DNA from: CAYPHY01 sp964410625
GTDB lineage: Bacteria; Chloroflexota; Anaerolineae; Promineifilales; Promineifilaceae
NCBI GenBank assembly: GCA_964410625.1
Contig: CAYPHY010000010.1
Coordinates: 1 to 64,000, forward strand
Direction: 5' to 3'
Length of the DNA stretch: 64,000 nucleotides
Position 1 is the stretch's first letter, and each line of letters opens with the position of its first letter. Below are positions 59,923 through 64,000 of the stretch, piece after piece. A program made the translations under genes and the position numbers. A model generated the notes under the pieces. That model saw nothing but the letters and a program-made list of their open reading frames with translations. It ran no database searches and was not told the origin of the DNA.

Positions 59923-61467
59923 TTATAACGGCATATTCCCATGCTTCTTAGGTGGGTTTTGGTCGCGTTTGTTTTGGAGCATGTTGAGGGCGTTGATCAG
60001 GCGCGGCCGTGTTTCGGATGGCTCGATCACGTCATCTACATAGCCACGTTCGGCGGCGATATAGGGGTTTGCCAGATGTTCGCGGTAATCAGCGACCAGT
60101 TCGGCCCGCCGTGCCTCCACGTCTTCCGCCTCGCTCAGTTCGCGGCGGTAGATGATGTTCACCGCTCCCTCTGGTCCCATCACGGCGATTTCGGCCGAGG
60201 GCCAGGCGACATTAAAGTCGGAGCGAATGTGCTTGCTGTTCATCACACAGTAGGCTCCGCCATACGCCTTGCGAGTGACGACGGTAAGCTTGGGGACGGT
60301 GGCCTCGCAGAAGGCGTAGAGTAACTTCGCTCCATGGCGTATGATGCCGCCATGCTCTTCGTTGATGCCGGGCAAGAAGCCAGGGACATCTTCAAAGACG
60401 ATAAGCGGGATGTTAAAGCAGTCACAGAAGCGCACGAAGCGAGCAGCCTTCTCACTGGCCTTAATGTCTAGCACGCCAGCCAGCACCATTGGCTGGTTGG
60501 CAACCACCCCGACGCTATAGCCACCTAAACGGGCGAAGCCGACAACGATGTTTTGGGCGTAATGCTCTTGAATCTCGTAAAATTGCCCCTCGTCCACGAT
60601 CAGCCGTATCACATCCTTGATGTCATACGGCTTGTTGGGATTGTCCGGCACAATGTTATTGAGCGATTCTTCGTTACGCAGGCTGTCATCGGCCGTTGTC
60701 CGGTAGGGCGGGTCTTCCATGTTGTTCGAGGGTAGATAGCTCATCATCTCACGGATGAGCAGCAGGCAGCCTTCTTCGTTTTCGGCCGCCATGTGGGCGA
60801 CGCCGCTGATCGCGTTGTGGGTCATCGCACCGCCCAACTCCTCAAAGGTCACTTCTTCGCCCGTCACCGCCTTCACCACATCGGGGCCGGTGATGAACAT
60901 GTGGCTCGTCTCTTTGACCATGAAAATAAAGTCGGTCAGGGCAGGGGAGTAGACCGCACCACCAGCACACGGCCCCATGATGGCGCTGATCTGCGGAACA
61001 ACGCCGGATGCGAGGGTGTTGCGTAGGAAGATGTCGGCGTAGCCACCGAGGCTGACCACCCCTTCCTGGATGCGTGCGCCGCCTGAGTCGTTGATGCCGA
61101 TCACCGGTGCGCCGTTGCGGATGGCCATATCCATGATCTTGCACACCTTTTCGGCATGAACGCCGCTGAGGCTGCCGCCAAAGACGGTGAAGTCCTGGCT
61201 GAAGACGTAGACAAGGCGGCCGTCAATCGTCCCCCATCCCGTCACGACACTATCGCCGAGATACTTCTTCTTGTTCATCCCGAAGCGGTGTTCGCGATGC
61301 ACCATCAGGGCATCAATTTCACGGAATGAACCGGGGTCAAGGAGTAAGTTAATCCGTTCACGGGCGGTAAGCTTGCCTTTGGCACGCTGGCTGGCCATTC
61401 GTTCTTCACCGCCGCCGTTCTGCGCCTCGCGCTTGAGCTGGCGCAATTGTTCGATTTTTGGATTCAT
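59923..61467 (-). CDS. pccB: acyl-CoA carboxylase carboxyltransferase subunit (PccB/MmdA family)
   Basis: Predicted 514 residues. Signatures: RERINLLLDPGSF, FTVFGGSLSGVHAEK, GINDSGGARIQEG, GPCAGGAVYSPALTDF and PGFLPG. It transfers carboxyl from biotin to propionyl- or acetyl-CoA. The final MPL matches the usual C-terminus of PccB-type proteins (GNMPL). First gene of a leftward operon with accC, BCCP and perhaps CYTH. Confidence 0.95.
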   Translation of the reverse strand: MNPKIEQLRQLKREAQNGGGEERMASQRAKGKLTARERINLLLDPGSFREIDALMVHREHRFGMNKKKYLGDSVVTGWGTIDGRLVYVFSQDFTVFGGSLSGVHAEKVCKIMDMAIRNGAPVIGINDSGGARIQEGVVSLGGYADIFLRNTLASGVVPQISAIMGPCAGGAVYSPALTDFIFMVKETSHMFITGPDVVKAVTGEEVTFEELGGAMTHNAISGVAHMAAENEEGCLLLIREMMSYLPSNNMEDPPYRTTADDSLRNEESLNNIVPDNPNKPYDIKDVIRLIVDEGQFYEIQEHYAQNIVVGFARLGGYSVGVVANQPMVLAGVLDIKASEKAARFVRFCDCFNIPLIVFEDVPGFLPGINEEHGGIIRHGAKLLYAFCEATVPKLTVVTRKAYGGAYCVMNSKHIRSDFNVAWPSAEIAVMGPEGAVNIIYRRELSEAEDVEARRAELVADYREHLANPYIAAERGYVDDVIEPSETRPRLINALNMLQNKRDQNPPKKHGNMPL

Positions 61468-61539
61468 AGAAGTCGCTTTTATCCTTCCCGTTGTTTAGGG
61501 CGATTATATGCCAACGATTGGGGCAAGCAACTTAGAAGT

Positions 61540-61638
61540 AAGAGAAGAAGGGAAGAAGAGATTAAGAGATTGGGAGACTGTGCGCTCTCGGCTCCCAATC
61601 TCCTAATCTCCTAATCTCCTACTCTCTTCATCTCTCCC
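61540..61638. repeat. STRR-like hairpin, GAGATTGGGAG units
   Basis: GAAGAGATTAAGAGATTGGG faces CCCAATCTCCTAATCTCC and further CTAATCTC units. Located between divergent genes pccB and the CBM9 gene. Confidence 0.7.
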
Positions 61639-61668
61639 ATTGACCCTTTCCGCGAAAAGAGGTAACTT

Positions 61669-62634
61669 TTGCAGGTAATGAGTCAATTTTGGGATGATGA
61701 GTGGCATGGGTTGGAACCGGAGCAACCGCGGCCGTCGCGGGGTTGTCTGGTGTGGGGCTTGCTGGCGGCCGGTTTCTTGCTGGCGGTGATCTGTGGCTTA
61801 AGCAGCTTGTTGTTTTATCAACGAACGGGCGCGCTGCCGGGATTGCCGGACTCTAGCCCACCGGACTCTGGCACAGCAACGTTGGAGGCGGTGAACCCCG
61901 CTGATGCTGCGACTCCCGAAGACCCCGAGGAGATCGTGCCAACGGAGCTGCCGCTGGCGCCGACGGCAACGATCAGTGCGCCGGTTGTTGGTGGAAATGT
62001 GGATGTCGGCCGCGCGGCCGCTCCGCCAACGATTGACGGCGACCTGGGGGAGTGGAATGGGCCACTCTTTGAATCGGCGTTCCAGGTCTTTAGCGTTGAG
62101 GGATGGGATGGAACGGATGATCTGAGCGCCACATGGCAATTAAGCTGGGACGAGGCCAATCTATACCTGGCTGTCACCGTCAACGACGATACCCATGTGC
62201 AGACGCAAACGGGCAACCAGATTTTCCTCGGCGACCACGTAGATTTGCAGATTGATACGAATCGGGAAGGGGATTATGCGCCGGCGCTCAGCTCCGACGA
62301 CTTCCAGATCAATCTTTCCCCTGGCGATTTTTCTGGTATTCCTGCTTCCGCCTATCGCTTTCAGGGCAACGCGGAGGGAAGGATGGTTGATGCACCAGGC
62401 TATAGTATTCGGGTGGCTGCACGGCCGACGGCCGAGGGGTATACGCTGGAAGCCGCTATCCCCTGGGCTGATCTCAACCTGAGTCCGCAACCGGGGATGG
62501 TCTTGGGCCTTTCGCTGAATGTCAGTGATAATGATACGCCGGGAACGGCCGTGCAGGAAGTGATGAAGTCCCATGTGCCTACTCGCCGCTTTTCTGACCC
62601 GACTTCTTGGGGAACGTTTACCCTCCAGCCGTAG
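61669..62634 (+). CDS. membrane-anchored protein with CBM9-like domain
   Basis: Predicted 321 residues. A short cytoplasmic start (SQFWDDEWHGL), one transmembrane helix (CLVWGLLAAGFLLAVICGL), a Pro/Thr/Ala-rich linker, then a carbohydrate-binding module family 9-like domain (PTIDGDLGEWNG, LYLAVTVNDDTH, DHVDLQID, YTLEAAIPWADL). The domain faces outward and may bind sugars. The TTG at 61669 has GAGG with a six-base spacer; an ATG at 61678 is also possible. Confidence 0.8.
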   Translation: MQVMSQFWDDEWHGLEPEQPRPSRGCLVWGLLAAGFLLAVICGLSSLLFYQRTGALPGLPDSSPPDSGTATLEAVNPADAATPEDPEEIVPTELPLAPTATISAPVVGGNVDVGRAAAPPTIDGDLGEWNGPLFESAFQVFSVEGWDGTDDLSATWQLSWDEANLYLAVTVNDDTHVQTQTGNQIFLGDHVDLQIDTNREGDYAPALSSDDFQINLSPGDFSGIPASAYRFQGNAEGRMVDAPGYSIRVAARPTAEGYTLEAAIPWADLNLSPQPGMVLGLSLNVSDNDTPGTAVQEVMKSHVPTRRFSDPTSWGTFTLQP

Positions 62635-62810
62635 TCTCTAATTCTTACAATAATGTTAAGGCAGGGGTGTTGCTTATCCCTTTCATATGGTTCTTGGTTA
62701 AGATCAGAGTGAACCACGGATGGTTACGGATCGAACGGAGAAACACGAAGCGATAAAAGCTCTGTGAAATTTATCTAAGCCGTTCCAATCTACGGTTAAG
62801 TGTGTGTCGG

Positions 62811-62901
62811 AAAGTTCGCTTAGAAACCGGGTTTCTATCGAGCAAAAGATTCTGTCTAGTAAAAGCTAAGAAACCCGGTTTCTGTTCTCGAGAAACTTTC
62901 C
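62811..62901. repeat. nested inverted repeat with GAAACCCGG motif
   Basis: CGGAAAGTT at the left faces AACTTTCCG at the right; inside, AGAAACCGGGTTTCT and AAGAAACCCGGTTTCT form further stems. It fills most of the 320-base gap 62635-62954, which has no other visible feature. Confidence 0.7.
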
Positions 62902-62954
62902 GCATTTTACTCAAAAGTGGACTCCCATATAAGAACCATGTAAGGAGAATGGAT

Positions 62955-63362
62955 ATGAGTTACAAAGTACAAAAAAGTGAGGCTGAGTGGCGGTCGGAGT
63001 TGACACCGGAGCAGTATCATATCACCCGCGAGGGCGGCACGGAACGGGCTTTCACCGGTGCTTATTACAAGACCAAGGATAAGGGCGTTTATACGTGTGT
63101 GGCTTGTGGGGCGGAGTTGTTTAGTTCGGAAACGAAGTATGATTCTGGCAGCGGCTGGCCGAGCTTCTACCAACCGTTAGAGCCGGAGAACATTGAAGAG
63201 CAGGAAGATCGAAGCTGGTTGATGGTGCGTACGGAAGTGAAATGTGCGAATTGTGGCGCACATCTCGGCCATCTCTTTGACGATGGCCCGCGGCCGACAG
63301 GCTTGCGCTATTGCATCAATTCGGCCGCGTTAGACTTAGTGAAAGAGGGTGAATCGGAGTAA
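62955..63362 (+). CDS. msrB: peptide methionine (R)-sulfoxide reductase
   Basis: Predicted 135 residues. Two zinc CxxC motifs (CVACG, CANCG), the GSGWPSF loop and the catalytic RYCIN cysteine near the C-terminus. It reduces Met-R-sulfoxide in proteins using thioredoxin. Start: ATG at 62955, with AAGGAG eight bases upstream; another ATG six bases earlier is too close to it. Confidence 0.95.
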   Translation: MSYKVQKSEAEWRSELTPEQYHITREGGTERAFTGAYYKTKDKGVYTCVACGAELFSSETKYDSGSGWPSFYQPLEPENIEEQEDRSWLMVRTEVKCANCGAHLGHLFDDGPRPTGLRYCINSAALDLVKEGESE

Positions 63363-63395
63363 TCAGTTTGGCTTACTATTCACTTTCGCGTACGT

Positions 63396-63790
63396 TCAAT
63401 TTTCTGATGATGAACTGAAGTAGCTGGCTTCTAAATATGCTAAGACTGAGAGAAGATCTTCACTTGGGATACCACTTAGTGGAGATTCTTCTACAGATCC
63501 GACTGCGTTGTGGAAGTGATGTGGGTGTGTTGCAAGTGCGGGAAAATGCTCCTTATTGTCCCACGCATTACTGGTTGTTCGTCTTTGATTAACTGGTATG
63601 CATAATCAACGTGAGCCTGATTAAAGTATAGCCTGCCTTGCAAAACACTCCCGTCAGTCAGATCAGCCCGCACTTTCAGAGCATGTTGGTTGTCTGAAAA
63701 TGAGGTCGTTGATAGAACACGAACAACCGAGCACAGCGATGAGCGTTGAAGCGTGGTAACAACAAAACTTAAAGCTTCAGGAAGCGTCAT
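63396..63790 (-). pseudogene. tumE: TumE-type toxin, frameshifted
   Basis: The open frame from the ATG at 63790 is intact for about 76 residues (ADLTDGSVLQGRLYFNQAHVDYAYQLIKDEQPVMR). It then goes out of frame at about 63564 and stops at 63491. If one base is added there, the next frame continues as WDNKEHFPALATHPHHF and GSVEESPLSGIPSEDLL to a stop at 63396, which is the normal DUF6516/TumE ending. So one base is missing, by mutation or sequencing error. The partner reading frame precedes it. Confidence 0.7.
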
Positions 63791-63793
63791 TGT

Positions 63794-64000
63794 TCAATTC
63801 ACTTCGTGCATAAGTCCTAACCAGTTTGATAGCATCTCCGTGGCGACCTTCCAATCAAACGCATCTTCTTCTTCTTGCATAACTGCCTGATTAAGCTGGG
63901 CATCAGGCTCCTCTATAAGGGTCTTGGAGCGAGCCTGGAGATACTGTTCAAACTGCTCAAAAGTCATTCCGTACTTTTGCTCAAGCGATTGAATGGTTTC
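63794..64000 (-). CDS. partial CDS, TumA-like antitoxin C-terminus
   Basis: 68 codons visible, running in from the window edge and ending TGA at 63794, three bases before the TumE ATG. Sequence is Glu/Gln-rich and helical (SLEQKYGMTFEQFEQYLQ, AVMQEEEDAFDWKVATEM). Position and composition fit the antitoxin of a TumA-TumE pair; the DNA-binding part would lie outside the window. Confidence 0.6.
   Translation of the reverse strand, partial: ETIQSLEQKYGMTFEQFEQYLQARSKTLIEEPDAQLNQAVMQEEEDAFDWKVATEMLSNWLGLMHEVN

Overview
The window looks like chromosomal DNA of a Chloroflexota bacterium, probably of the Anaerolineae/Ardenticatenia type. Supporting signs are three very large SARP-type regulators (winged helix + BTAD + NTPase + TPR), many secreted beta-helix/propeller proteins with short PT-rich linkers, a B12-dependent ribonucleotide reductase with inteins, mevalonate kinase, a three-subunit acyl-CoA carboxylase, several promoters placed for leaderless mRNAs, and dispersed hairpin repeats. 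The lineage is inferred from gene content, not from a marker-gene search. The palindrome CGGCCG is strikingly frequent (ten copies counted by eye in 28081-29740).

Layout. 1-10029: four consecutive leftward genes for secreted proteins with unrelated N-terminal parts (two CSLREA/beta-helix proteins, one PD40 propeller, one 47-residue-repeat propeller) but one shared C-terminal module of about 250 residues, here called the FDGS module, ending in -LP. 10105-15664: a 62-residue protein, a rightward SARP regulator, and a leftward set of small genes (34-residue membrane peptide, a paralogue of the 62-residue protein, DUF4395 membrane protein, membrane-anchored thioredoxin). 15887-22796: two giant paralogous beta-helix proteins with Ig-like repeats, bracketed by a 42-bp direct repeat. 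23023-30634: a second SARP regulator, an MNT nucleotidyltransferase and a third SARP regulator facing it. 30856-37313: hypothetical protein, DMT transporter, FAD oxidoreductase, PlsC acyltransferase and a multidomain secreted protein (FN3, PKD, InlB-type repeats, PPC).

37550-42511: class II ribonucleotide reductase interrupted by two inteins. 42594-45394: two antitoxin-toxin pairs (AbrB-PIN and MazE-MazF) around a cytochrome P450. 45443-54021: housekeeping genes (coiled-coil protein, coaD, recG, DAK2 kinase, Asp23, rpmB, mevalonate kinase, UbiA-type prenyltransferase). 54248-55483: secreted protein with three copies of a roughly 100-residue domain. 55791-61467: M20 peptidase, CYTH protein, then BCCP, biotin carboxylase and carboxyltransferase, transcribed in the order pccB-accC-bccp-CYTH. 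61669-64000: CBM9-like protein, msrB, and a TumE-type toxin gene broken by a one-base frameshift, preceded by its partner running off the window.

Between genes, and in places inside genes, lie more than a dozen hairpins whose two arms are tracts of degenerate 6-10 bp tandem repeats. Each site uses a different unit, as in cyanobacterial STRR sequences. Three other dispersed repeat families are also present (GAAACCCGG, GACACGAAT and CACGCAAAG hairpins). The most unusual features are the swappable FDGS module family, the STRR-like hairpins that enter coding sequence, and the pervasive CGGCCG palindrome.
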